Shown piece by piece: positions 18,126 through 26,246 of a stretch of 45,287 nt of DNA. The notes beneath the pieces were generated by a model that saw only the letters and a program-made list of their open reading frames with translations, was not told the DNA's origin and made no database searches. Positions within the stretch are counted from its first letter, which is position 1, and the number at the start of each line of letters is the position of its first letter. This DNA is from an uncultured Ignavibacterium sp. Its GTDB lineage: Bacteria; Bacteroidota; Ignavibacteria; Ignavibacteriales; Ignavibacteriaceae. The DNA lies in the NCBI GenBank assembly GCA_937934185.1, contig CALHAB010000055.1, positions 1-45,287 of the forward strand. The letters run 5' to 3'. The translations under genes were made by a program, and so were the position numbers.

Positions 18126-18596
18126 TTATTTGTATCGGTTAAGAATAGTTTGAATAATTTTTGAGGTTGATTGATCGTTAACAAATTCAATTGTTTTAAC
18201 TTCGCCGCCATTTGCTTCTACAACATCTCTTCCAACAATTTTATCTATTGACCAGTCAGCACCTTTAACTAAAATATCCGGAATTAAATCTGCAATTATT
18301 TCTGCGGGAGTGTCTTCATCAAAAAAAGTAACATAATCAACAGGTTTTAAGTTCGAGACTATAAATGCTCTTTCATCCTGTGTAAGTATAGGTCTTTTCT
18401 CTCCTTTGATTCTTCTGACTGAAGCATCAGTGTTAAGGCCAACAATCAGAACATCGCCAAGCTGTTTGGCTTTTACGAGATAATCAACATGACCAGAATG
18501 AATTAAATCAAAGCAGCCGTTTGTAAAAACAACTTTTTTATTCTGTGATTTTAATTCTGCTCTTACTTTTTTTAATTCCTCACGGGATAAAATCAT
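18126..18596 (-). CDS. hldC: D-glycero-beta-D-manno-heptose 1-phosphate adenylyltransferase
   Basis: This nucleotidyltransferase activates heptose 1-phosphate with ATP to give ADP-heptose for the LPS core. It is the stand-alone equivalent of the C-terminal half of HldE (RfaE2). The 156-residue protein has TNGCFDLIHSGHVDYL with HxGH at 33-36, GLNTDASVRRIKGEKRPI, and a C-terminal STSKIIQTI with the family's S/T-K. Its partner kinase gene ends two bases upstream, so the two steps are co-expressed although the proteins are not fused. Confidence 0.94.
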   Translation of the reverse strand: MILSREELKKVRAELKSQNKKVVFTNGCFDLIHSGHVDYLVKAKQLGDVLIVGLNTDASVRRIKGEKRPILTQDERAFIVSNLKPVDYVTFFDEDTPAEIIADLIPDILVKGADWSIDKIVGRDVVEANGGEVKTIEFVNDQSTSKIIQTILNRYK

Positions 18597-18598
18597 AT

Positions 18599-19594
18599 CT
18601 ATTTATTTTCTCTTAAGATTGTTTCGAATAAATGATCAGCTTCAATCGGTACAATTCCGACTTCTTCACATACAAGTCCACCAGCATAATTTGCGAGATA
18701 AGAAGCTTCAATTATATCAGCACCGGCAGCAAGTGCAATTGTTAAGGTTGAAATTACTGTATCACCAGCGCCTGAAACATCCGCAACTTTTCTTGCCTTT
18801 GTGGGCATTCTTCTTTCCTCTTTCCCTTTTTCAAACACTGCAATGCCTCCTTCTCCAAGTGTCAGCAAAATGTTTTTAGCATTCAACTTTTTCAGGAGAA
18901 TATTTCCTGCTTTAGAAATATCTTCATCAGTTTTGATTCTCATCCCCAAAACATCTTCAGCTTCTTTTCTGTTAGGTTTGAATACAGTTACATTTTTATA
19001 TTCAAAGAAATTATGAAACTTCGGATCTACGGTTATCAGTACATTTTTTTTGTTAGCAAGTGAAATGATTTTCTTGATTAGTGATTCCGATAAAACTCCT
19101 TTATTATAATCCTGAAGTATTATGCCATCAAGCTTTTCAATAATACTTTCAAGATATTTATAAATTTTGTCCTGAATGTTTTTATTTATTGTATTCTTAC
19201 TTTCCTTATCTATTCTTACAACATGCTGACTTCCGGCAATTACTCTAGTTTTGGCAGTAGTAGGTCGTTCATCGTCAATGATAATTCCATTGTGGGAAAT
19301 GTCCATTTCCTGCAAAAGTGAATTAAAGATGGAACCATAACTATCATAACCAATTACACCTATTGGTTCAGGAATGCCGCCGAGTTTAAGAATGTTTAAT
19401 GCACAGTTGGCTGCTCCTCCGAATCTGAAAATTTCATTTTCAACTTCAAGCACCGGAACAGGAGCTTCGGGTGAAATTCTTTTAACATCTCCCCAGAAAT
19501 AAATATCAAGCATCATATCACCAACTACAGCAATTCTTTTATTCCTGAAATTCTTTTTTAATTGTAACAATCTTTTTTCCGGAATTTTTATCAT
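18599..19594 (-). CDS. hldA: D-glycero-beta-D-manno-heptose-7-phosphate kinase
   Basis: A PfkB-family sugar kinase (331 residues) equivalent to the N-terminal half of HldE (RfaE1). It phosphorylates heptose 7-phosphate at C1. Visible features are VVGDMMLDIYFWGDVKRISP, with EAPVPVLEVE after it, the GGAANCALNILKLGG sugar-binding segment near 59-73, and DVSGAGDTVIS near 272-282 with the catalytic Asp278. It is the first gene of the envelope cluster that continues with hldC, tamB, rnr and the barrel protein. No clear promoter was found in the 95 bases upstream. Confidence 0.94.
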   Translation of the reverse strand: MIKIPEKRLLQLKKNFRNKRIAVVGDMMLDIYFWGDVKRISPEAPVPVLEVENEIFRFGGAANCALNILKLGGIPEPIGVIGYDSYGSIFNSLLQEMDISHNGIIIDDERPTTAKTRVIAGSQHVVRIDKESKNTINKNIQDKIYKYLESIIEKLDGIILQDYNKGVLSESLIKKIISLANKKNVLITVDPKFHNFFEYKNVTVFKPNRKEAEDVLGMRIKTDEDISKAGNILLKKLNAKNILLTLGEGGIAVFEKGKEERRMPTKARKVADVSGAGDTVISTLTIALAAGADIIEASYLANYAGGLVCEEVGIVPIEADHLFETILRENK

Positions 19595-19689
19595 AAACTA
19601 TCTCTGATTATTGAAATTTGATGTGCAAAATAACTATAAATTCAGATGGTTAAAAAGGCAGGTAACATTCTCATTAAATATATTATTGG

Positions 19690-20820
19690 CTATCTGACGC
19701 CCCATTTAGCAAGTGGATTAGAAATATTTATTCGAACAAGTCCGTTATCAGTTCCAAGCCATAGATAATTTCCATCGAAATAAATTTTCCTGATTGTAGA
19801 AGTTGAGATATCAATCTGATTCAGGTCAATTGGAAAAACTTTTTTATTAAAACGGTTTATCATATATAAACCTTTTCCATATTCGGATTTATCCTTCATA
19901 CGAAACTCATAGACACCAGCAAAAATATAGTTGCCAACCTTGCCCAGCGAATAAATCCCATTTCCTCCAAGTCCATTTGCTTTTCCGATTCTTTCCCAAT
20001 TTAATTTTCTGTCATAAACATATATTCCACCAATATTATACTCGGGTTGTTCTTTCGTTATGAATTCATCTGTTCCAAACCAAATCGAATTTTTCTGAAA
20101 AAGTATATCTGATACTGAAACAGAAAAACCTTCACCTTTAAACCAACGACCTTTATTTGTGAAATATTCCCAGGATGAATTTTCATCTTTAGCTTTTAAG
20201 TTCAGTTTGTGAACACCAGACTCTGCTCCAAACCAGATCGCGCTGTCAGCTTCTGCTGAAATGCAATTGATATTGTTCGTTTTTGAATTACCTCCGATTT
20301 CCCGATTATATTCTTTGTATGTATTTGTCTTGAGGTCAAACATTGTGATGTTTCTGAATCTGCCAATCCATAGCTTATTGTTTTTATGATCAACATATAA
20401 GGATCTAATCCAGTTGCCAAATTCACCACCATCAGAAAATTTCTTGAGCGTCCATTTTTTGGTTTTTCTGTTATAAATAAACAGACCTTCATTTCCTCCG
20501 CCCCAGATAAAATTTTTATTAACAGCAACACAATGAAATAGGTCATTGTTCAGATCGGTAGTTTTGGATGAGTAGTTTGTCCACTTGTTTTCTTTCGGAT
20601 TGTACTGATAAATTCCTTGTCCGTATGTTGCTACCCAGATTTCATTATCGAATTGTTTGATGTCAGTGATAATGGCTTTTTCAAGAAACAATCTCGACTC
20701 AATCTGAGCAGAAATTTCTTTTGAAGGAAAGAACAGAAAAAGGAAAAACAATAAGACGAAAAGTTCTGTGTGAAGAAAACTTTTATTGAAGAGAAAATTC
20801 TTTGATATCAACATCAGCAT
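19690..20820 (-). CDS. Secreted beta-propeller protein (Reg_prop-like repeats)
   Basis: A 376-residue exported protein. A hydrophobic leader (about 20-34, ending ISAQ) precedes repeated blades of the type NEIWVATYGQGIYQYNP, NFIWGGGNEGLFIYNRKT, NKLWIGRFRNITMFDL, AIWFGAESGVHKLNL and NYLWLGTDNGLVRINI. These resemble the propeller repeats found in periplasmic sensor parts of two-component regulators, but no membrane helix or kinase follows. A role as a secreted binding or scaffold protein is a guess. Its first 38 bases overlap the end of the lipoate-transferase gene. The only Met codons before the leader are residues 1 and 3, and no ribosome binding site is obvious, suggesting coupled translation. 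Confidence 0.75.
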   Translation of the reverse strand: MLMLISKNFLFNKSFLHTELFVLLFFLFLFFPSKEISAQIESRLFLEKAIITDIKQFDNEIWVATYGQGIYQYNPKENKWTNYSSKTTDLNNDLFHCVAVNKNFIWGGGNEGLFIYNRKTKKWTLKKFSDGGEFGNWIRSLYVDHKNNKLWIGRFRNITMFDLKTNTYKEYNREIGGNSKTNNINCISAEADSAIWFGAESGVHKLNLKAKDENSSWEYFTNKGRWFKGEGFSVSVSDILFQKNSIWFGTDEFITKEQPEYNIGGIYVYDRKLNWERIGKANGLGGNGIYSLGKVGNYIFAGVYEFRMKDKSEYGKGLYMINRFNKKVFPIDLNQIDISTSTIRKIYFDGNYLWLGTDNGLVRINISNPLAKWGVR

Positions 20821-21526
20821 TAAAATGTTTTTTGAAACCCTGAATTAAGCACTCAGAAAGATATTCATAATTAATTTCTTTTTTGAGAATTGATCTGAGA
20901 TCAATTGTAGTCTCAGCAATTTCATTTTTTATCTCTCTTTTCTTCTCATCATCAAAATTAAGGTACTCAGTTATTCTTAAATGATAATCACCGCACAAAA
21001 TTGATCCGTGCTGAAGAACTACTTTGCCGATTTTTCTTTGTGCACTGCCAACAAGTTTTTTATTGTTAAAATTAATTTCACTTTTTGACGAAACAGCAAA
21101 GCATATTGCACTTTTATCTTCTTTGTAAAAATTTTTGAAATCAACCTGATTGTGTTCTAATTCGAGTTGACTCAACAATGGATCATAGAATATTAGTCCT
21201 TTTCTGAGAGCAAGATTTATTTCATTATAAATTGCTCTTGCAGAATAATTCAGATCCAACGGAAAAACAACTGAATAAGTAAGTTCTTCAGAATGTAAAA
21301 TTGCTCTTCCTCCGGTTGGTCGCTTCACTACATCAATATTATCAGCTATTGCTTTTGATATATTAACTTCATCAATTCTTTGGTTTGCACCGAGTGAAAT
21401 GCAATAAGGTTTCCATCTGTAGAGTCTCAGTATCGGATTTTGAATAAAACTTTTGGCAAGTTCCAGATCAAAATCCATATTAAATTTACCTGTGTTTTCT
21501 CCTGATAGAATTACATCCCAAATCAT
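20783..21526 (-). CDS. Lipoate/octanoate transferase (LplA/LipM family)
   Basis: A 247-residue member of the biotin/lipoate A/B ligase fold, which attaches octanoyl or lipoyl groups to lipoyl domains. KRPTGGRAILH (68-78) is the conserved ligand loop, with LTYSVVFP after it. Lys157 in NKKLVGSAQRK and Cys142 in ICFAVSSKSE fit LipM-type octanoyltransferases, which use a Cys acyl intermediate; a lipoate ligase cannot be excluded. The start overlaps the lpxA stop by four bases (ATGA). Coupling to lipid A genes may reflect shared use of acyl-ACP, but that is inference. Confidence 0.85.
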   Translation of the reverse strand: MIWDVILSGENTGKFNMDFDLELAKSFIQNPILRLYRWKPYCISLGANQRIDEVNISKAIADNIDVVKRPTGGRAILHSEELTYSVVFPLDLNYSARAIYNEINLALRKGLIFYDPLLSQLELEHNQVDFKNFYKEDKSAICFAVSSKSEINFNNKKLVGSAQRKIGKVVLQHGSILCGDYHLRITEYLNFDDEKKREIKNEIAETTIDLRSILKKEINYEYLSECLIQGFKKHFNADVDIKEFSLQ

Positions 21527-22299
21527 TTACCTATTATTCCCCGCTTACTCGAACGAATAAATTCAACCACATGCTGAACATGTTTGTTATCAATTAATTC
21601 ATCTTCGATTTTCTTTAAAGCCTGAGATACATTAAGTGATTTGTCATAAATATAGTTGTAAGCTTTCTTCAAAGCTTCAATATCTTCGGTTGCAAAGCCG
21701 CGCCGACGCAAACCAATAACATTTAGCCCGGCAAACCGAAGCGGTAAATCTCCGCAGAGAATATAAGGCGGAACATCCTGAACAGCACGCAAACCTCCTC
21801 CAACCATTGCATGACAACCAACTTTACAAAATTGATGAACAGGTGTCATTCCGCCAATAATTGCATAATCTTCGATATGAACATGGCCGGCTATCTGAAC
21901 TCCGTTTGCAAGAATAACATTATCACCAATTTCACAATCGTGTGCAACATGCGAATAAGCCATAAGCAAACAATTTTTACCGATGCGTGACATTCTGGTT
22001 TCTTTTGTTCCCCGATGAAGTGTAACAAATTCATGTATAACAGTATTATCACCAATTATAAAAACAGATTCTTCATTTCCAAACTTTAAATCCTGAGGAA
22101 CATGAGCAATCGAAGCTGATTGTTTAATCTTTACTTTATTTCCGATTCTTGCACCATCATATATTACAGCATGAGGACCAATCTGACAATCATTTCCGAT
22201 TTCAACATCATCCTGAATGATTGCAAAGGGACCGATTGTGTTATTATCGCCAAGTTTTGCATTAGGACTTACAATAGCAGTAGGATGGATTGAATTCAT
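21523..22299 (-). CDS. lpxA: UDP-N-acetylglucosamine acyltransferase
   Basis: LpxA performs the first step of lipid A synthesis, moving a 3-hydroxyacyl chain from ACP to UDP-GlcNAc. The protein is a left-handed beta-helix of hexapeptide repeats (IHPTAIVSPNAKLGDNNTIG onward), with the catalytic His120 in SHVAHDCEIGDN and a C-terminal helical part (NVIGLRRRGF). The Met in MNSIHPTAIV is chosen as the start because it gives the usual N-terminus and about 258 residues. A longer reading back into lpxC-fabZ would add 25 unrelated residues. It begins four bases after the lpxC-fabZ stop. Confidence 0.95.
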   Translation of the reverse strand: MNSIHPTAIVSPNAKLGDNNTIGPFAIIQDDVEIGNDCQIGPHAVIYDGARIGNKVKIKQSASIAHVPQDLKFGNEESVFIIGDNTVIHEFVTLHRGTKETRMSRIGKNCLLMAYSHVAHDCEIGDNVILANGVQIAGHVHIEDYAIIGGMTPVHQFCKVGCHAMVGGGLRAVQDVPPYILCGDLPLRFAGLNVIGLRRRGFATEDIEALKKAYNYIYDKSLNVSQALKKIEDELIDNKHVQHVVEFIRSSKRGIIGK

Positions 22300-22303
22300 G
22301 AAA

Positions 22304-23716
22304 TTACTCTTCTGATTTTTGTTCTCTGTCAACAATGCCTGCCATAAATTCAGCTTCAGCAACAAGAACATCATTCACATAAGAACGGGCAGTCATAACT
22401 ACGACTTTACTTTTCTTCTGAGTCAGTTCAACTTCCATAAAAAGCTGGTCACCGGGCACAACCGGTTTTCTGAATTTGGCGTTATTTATCTGCATAAAGT
22501 AAACTAATTTTTCTTCAGGATTAGGGAATGAATTAAGAAGAAGAATTCCACCTGTTTGAGCCATAGCTTCAAGTATTAAAACTCCCGGCATTATCGGCTG
22601 ACCAGGGAAATGACCAATAAAGAACGGCTCATTAACAGTAACTGATTTTACACCAATTACTTTTTTATCCATATCAAGATGAATTATTTTATCAACTAAC
22701 AGAAAAGGATAGCGATGCGGAAGAATTCTTTGAATAGCATTTGAATCGAATACAACTCCTTCTTTCTTTACAAACTGAAATTTCTTTACGAGTTTTTTCT
22801 GCTGATATAGTTTCCTGATCTGCTTTGCAAATTCGACATTAGCTTTATGACCAGGCCGGGCGGCAAGTATCTGAGCTTTTATTGGCGCACCAATTAAAGC
22901 CAGATCTCCCATCAAATCCAAAAGTTTGTGTCTGACGGGTTCATTTTTGAATCTCAACTGCTTATTGTTCAGAATTCCGTGTTCACCCAAAACAAAATTT
23001 TCTGTAATTCCAATTTTCTTTCCCAATTCTTTAAGCTCTGAATCATTCAGATTATGATCAACTATAACAACTGCGTTATCCAAATCACCACCTTTAATCA
23101 AGCCATTATTAGCAAGTGCTTCCACTTCACTAAGAAAACAAAATGTTCGTGCAGGGGCAAATTCATTTACAAATTCCTTTTCTAAATCAAACAAACCAGT
23201 GTGCTGACTTCCTAAAGCAGGATTCTGATAATCAACCATTACAGTAATCCGGTAACCGTCAAGAGGAAGTGCTACTATATCAATTTGTTTTTCTTCGTTG
23301 TGGTACATTACTGTTTCATCAATCACAAGATAATCTTTTGGTGCTTCCTGTTGAACGAAACCGGCTTGCTGCAACACTTCCACATAAGGTAATGCACTTC
23401 CATCACCAACCGGTGGTTCAATTCCATCAAGTTCAATTATTATGTTGTCAATTTGCAATCCTACGATAGCTGCTAAAACATGCTCAACTGTATGAACTTT
23501 AGCTTCGCCAATTCCGATGGTTGTCCCTCTAGAAACATCAACAACATGTTCAGCAACTGCCGGAATTTCAGGATTACCACCTAAATCAATTCTTACAAAA
23601 CGAATCCCCGTATTTTCTGCAGCAGGTTTAAAGGTCATTGTACATTCAGTTCCTGTGTGAAGTCCGATACCACTCATTGAAACCGGATTAGCAATTGTTC
23701 TTTGTGTTTGAATCAT
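22304..23716 (-). CDS. lpxC-fabZ: LpxC-FabZ fusion: deacetylase and hydroxyacyl-ACP dehydratase
   Basis: A 470-residue bifunctional enzyme. Residues of about 1-300 are LpxC, the zinc deacetylase committing to lipid A, with TVEHVLAA (His79), VRHKLLDLMGDL (His263, Asp267) and the RPGH end (His290). Residues of about 320-465 are FabZ, the 3-hydroxyacyl-ACP dehydratase, with LPHRYPFLLVDKI, GHFPGQPIMPGVL (His369) and ILEAMAQ (Glu383). The fusion is well known in Bacteroidota and Chlorobiota and supports the placement of this genome. It joins two enzymes that compete for the same hydroxyacyl-ACP pool. A ggaaagg ribosome binding site precedes the ATG. Confidence 0.97.
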   Translation of the reverse strand: MIQTQRTIANPVSMSGIGLHTGTECTMTFKPAAENTGIRFVRIDLGGNPEIPAVAEHVVDVSRGTTIGIGEAKVHTVEHVLAAIVGLQIDNIIIELDGIEPPVGDGSALPYVEVLQQAGFVQQEAPKDYLVIDETVMYHNEEKQIDIVALPLDGYRITVMVDYQNPALGSQHTGLFDLEKEFVNEFAPARTFCFLSEVEALANNGLIKGGDLDNAVVIVDHNLNDSELKELGKKIGITENFVLGEHGILNNKQLRFKNEPVRHKLLDLMGDLALIGAPIKAQILAARPGHKANVEFAKQIRKLYQQKKLVKKFQFVKKEGVVFDSNAIQRILPHRYPFLLVDKIIHLDMDKKVIGVKSVTVNEPFFIGHFPGQPIMPGVLILEAMAQTGGILLLNSFPNPEEKLVYFMQINNAKFRKPVVPGDQLFMEVELTQKKSKVVVMTARSYVNDVLVAEAEFMAGIVDREQKSEE

Positions 23717-23951
23717 ATCCTTTCCTGATTTTATTTAAATTTTTTCGTGAGCCAAAATAAAAAGACGAGCCCATAAATACAATTTAAACGATGTCTGAGA
23801 ACTCAAGCACAGATTCGGGTCACAAAAAACTATTTATTCAATTATCATTTAATGAAGCTGTAATAAAATATTTTCAGGTTCGCTTGTAAAAGATTAATTT
23901 AACAATAGTTCTTATCAACTCTTTATAACAACAATTCATCGGAGATTTGCT

Positions 23952-24302
23952 ATGAAAACTTTAATGCTTTTTACTTCACTGTTGATACTGTTTCTATTTA
24001 ACAATGCTTCCGCGCAGGTGCAATCTGGTACATGGTCAGTTAAAGAAGGACAAGCCGGATATAATCTTCATACCAATCAGGGTGAAAGGGCAATGACAAT
24101 AAGTGTTCGATTTCCAACTTCATTTGAAAACAAACCAAAAGTAGCATTATCAGTTACACAAATTGACGCAGATAAAAATGCAAATCAAAGATATAATGTT
24201 GAAGCAATTTCTATTTCAAGAGATGGTTTTACAATCAAAATAAGAACCTGGGCTGACTCAAAAGTATTTAGTATCAGTGGATATTGGATAGCACACGAAT
24301 AG
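23952..24302 (+). CDS. Secreted H-type lectin-like protein
   Basis: A 116-residue exported protein. The signal peptide is about residues 1-21 (ending NNASA). The rest resembles the H-type lectin domain: QSGTWSVKEGQ, VRFPTSFENKPKVALSV, then a NANQRYNVEAISISRDGFTI segment, and IRTWADSKVFSISGYWIA. In eukaryotic members this domain binds N-acetylgalactosamine as a trimer or hexamer. Whether this protein binds sugars is unknown. It comes before a lapA-like gene on the same strand, with a cggag ribosome binding site. Confidence 0.75.
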   Translation: MKTLMLFTSLLILFLFNNASAQVQSGTWSVKEGQAGYNLHTNQGERAMTISVRFPTSFENKPKVALSVTQIDADKNANQRYNVEAISISRDGFTIKIRTWADSKVFSISGYWIAHE

Positions 24303-24330
24303 TTTATTTATTTAGATAGGAGGAACAGTA

Positions 24331-24552
24331 ATGAAAGCAAAAATTATCATAATGTTAATTCTGATTGGAGTTTTCATTTTATTTGTCATTCAAAATATTG
24401 AAGTCGTGAATATAAATTTTTTGTTTTTCTCATTTCAAATTTCACATGTTCTGCTTTTATTCATAGTATTTGCTTTAGGTGTAATTATCGGGATGATGTT
24501 ACCGGCAGTTTTAAACAATAAAAAGAAACCGAATGGAGCTGAAAATAAATGA
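24331..24552 (+). CDS. LapA-like small membrane protein (DUF1049)
   Basis: A 73-residue protein with two transmembrane helices (about 5-22 and 38-60) and a short basic cytoplasmic tail (NNKKKPNGAENK). The first helix runs into QNIEVVNINFLFFSFQIS, the diagnostic loop of LapA/DUF1049 proteins, which in E. coli take part in lipopolysaccharide assembly control together with LapB. No lapB is seen in this window. A strong aggagg ribosome binding site lies upstream, and the stop overlaps the next start by four bases (ATGA). Confidence 0.85.
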   Translation: MKAKIIIMLILIGVFILFVIQNIEVVNINFLFFSFQISHVLLLFIVFALGVIIGMMLPAVLNNKKKPNGAENK

Positions 24553-25676
24553 AAGCGCAATTGATTTTGCTACTTACTATCGTTTCTTATTTAATGGTTG
24601 GCTGTTTGAAAGAAATGCCTGACAAAGAACTTACTGTGTCAATTGAAAGTGAAAATCCGATTAAGAACTTACAAAAGCTTACATCAAATGAATTCAAGTC
24701 CAGTATTCTGATTCTCGGTGTTCCGCCCTTAAATGTACTTAGGAAAGATTTTTCTCCTGCTCTGCTTGATAGTTTAATCCTTATTCTTAAAAAGTTTAAT
24801 CCATCTTTAATTTGCATCGATGGTATTTCTCCGAAGGAAATAGAAGCTTTTCAGCATCTTGATGAATATCATAATAAACTAGTTAATTCAATCGCTTCAA
24901 AAGAAATTTATCTTGCAGAGCAAGTCAGAAAAAAATATAAACTCAATTATTCCAAATCTATTGAAGAGATTGATTCCTTGATGCGAAAAGATATTTCAGA
25001 TAAAGCTCTGTCCATAAAAGAAAGAACGGAATTGATTAAACATCTGATAGCGGTTTATGACATTTACAGTGCTGCTCTTCAATGGAGTTATTTTTCCAGG
25101 CAGGAAAAGTTAAAGGCAGAGCTTGAACCGTCATTAAAAGAAGAGCTTGATCAATTGATCAATTCAAATGATGAAAATAGTTCTATTGGGATTAGATTAG
25201 CTCGAGAAATAAAAATTCAAAAGCTTTATCCGATTAACGATTACACTGATAAATTTTATCTGGATAAAATTTCAGACAAGCTTTATGAAGAAATGCTTAT
25301 CAGTGAAGTTTATCTTAATTCAAGAAAAGATATTCTGGATTATCAGACAGATAAAAGATTAAAAGATGCTTTGGCAAACAAAAATCTATTGCCTTTTTTC
25401 AGACATATTAATTCAATGGATTATATTATTAAGTCAACAGATAAAAACTGGGGAATTTATTACAAAATGTTTCTTGATTCCGGATTAGATCGAACAAGAG
25501 CTGCTCTTTGGGAAATGAAATGCCTGCGAATTGCAGCAAACATCAGGGAAATAAGCTCATTTTATCCGGGCAAAAATGTTCTGGTAATTATTGATGTATC
25601 TGCAAAACCATTTTTGGAAGAGTATCTTAAATCGATGGGTGATATTCGAATAACAGGTTTGGAAGAGATTAACTAA
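24549..25676 (+). CDS. DUF5694/TraB-like lipoprotein
   Basis: A 375-residue protein with a lipoprotein signal (lipobox MVGC, Cys19). After a linker, SSILILGVPPLNVLRKDF and LICIDGISPKEIEAF occupy the positions where DUF5694 and TraB-like proteins have a GTxHF-type strand and a following Asp/Glu motif. Near the end VLVIIDVSAKPFLEEYL corresponds to the family's closing strand (usually with GxGH). The usual His residues are replaced (PP in the first motif, SA in the last), so any metal-dependent activity is probably lost. The middle is helical and charged. Translation is coupled to the upstream LapA-like gene. Homology is inferred from motif layout only. Confidence 0.6.
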   Translation: MKAQLILLLTIVSYLMVGCLKEMPDKELTVSIESENPIKNLQKLTSNEFKSSILILGVPPLNVLRKDFSPALLDSLILILKKFNPSLICIDGISPKEIEAFQHLDEYHNKLVNSIASKEIYLAEQVRKKYKLNYSKSIEEIDSLMRKDISDKALSIKERTELIKHLIAVYDIYSAALQWSYFSRQEKLKAELEPSLKEELDQLINSNDENSSIGIRLAREIKIQKLYPINDYTDKFYLDKISDKLYEEMLISEVYLNSRKDILDYQTDKRLKDALANKNLLPFFRHINSMDYIIKSTDKNWGIYYKMFLDSGLDRTRAALWEMKCLRIAANIREISSFYPGKNVLVIIDVSAKPFLEEYLKSMGDIRITGLEEIN

Positions 25677-25795
25677 AAAATTCAGATAAAATAATTGATG
25701 GGTTCAGCTATTCTCAAAATCATAAAAATGATTTTTTTGACGAAACTATTTTATATTAAACAAAGAGGGAAAATTTTACGAGAAACTTTAGTATC

Positions 25796-25824
25796 GATAG
25801 TCGCAGACATTGTCCGCGACTATC
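25796..25824. repeat. Near-perfect 13-bp hairpin
   Basis: GATAGTCGC (25796-25804) pairs perfectly with GCGACTATC (25816-25824). The inner bases GAC and GTC extend the stem to 13 pairs with one mismatch and a 3-base ATT loop. The downstream plus strand is A-rich, not T-rich, and the minus side lacks a T-run, so it is not a classical terminator for either flanking gene. It looks like another member of the palindromic repeats seen at the left end. Confidence 0.6.
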
Positions 25825-25834
25825 TGAAAAAAAA

Positions 25835-26041
25835 TTACATTTTCATTTTCTCAGTTGGAACTTTAGTTTTTGTGGAAATTCCCAATAAAGTATATGCCGG
25901 ACAGAAACCTATAAATGCAGTCAGCAGTGGAACAAGTCCTACTAAACCCCACCAACTTTCATTCAGATATCCGATAACGATAATTGCAAGACCGATAACA
26001 ATGCGGATAATTTTATCTGCGCTTCCAACATTAGCAGTCAT
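25835..26041 (-). CDS. DUF2892 inner-membrane protein (YgaP-like)
   Basis: A 68-residue protein beginning MTANVGSADKIIRIVIGLAI and continuing through two hydrophobic helices with WGLVGLVPLLTAFIGFCPAY and TLLGIST. This is the standard DUF2892 pattern, including the N-x-G-x-x-D-R-x-x-R-like start and the GxCPxY end. Such proteins occur alone or fused to rhodanese domains as in YgaP; no rhodanese is present. A strong aaaggaggt ribosome binding site supports the minus-strand gene over a longer plus-strand frame covering the same DNA. Confidence 0.88.
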   Translation of the reverse strand: MTANVGSADKIIRIVIGLAIIVIGYLNESWWGLVGLVPLLTAFIGFCPAYTLLGISTKTKVPTEKMKM

Positions 26042-26246
26042 AACGACCTCCTTTTAATTTGTGAGAAAAGTTATAATTATAATTCTGGTTATATGATGCA
26101 TAAAGAATAATAAAGTCTCAAGGTTAAATAAAGAATTTATTTGTTGATTTTCTGGGTGATTACTTAAAGATGCTATTGAACCAATTTAAAGAAAATTTAA
26201 AGTGGCTTTTGGTAATAATCCTTCAAAATCCAATGAGATGAATTAA

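Noticed and set aside
22300-22374. Longer lpxA reading starting inside lpxC-fabZ
   Set aside because: The 25 extra residues do not resemble LpxA, whereas the internal Met gives the standard N-terminus and normal spacing.
25695-26057. A 120-codon plus-strand reading frame over the DUF2892 gene
   Set aside because: Its product has no recognisable family pattern, and the minus strand encodes a standard DUF2892 protein with a strong ribosome binding site.
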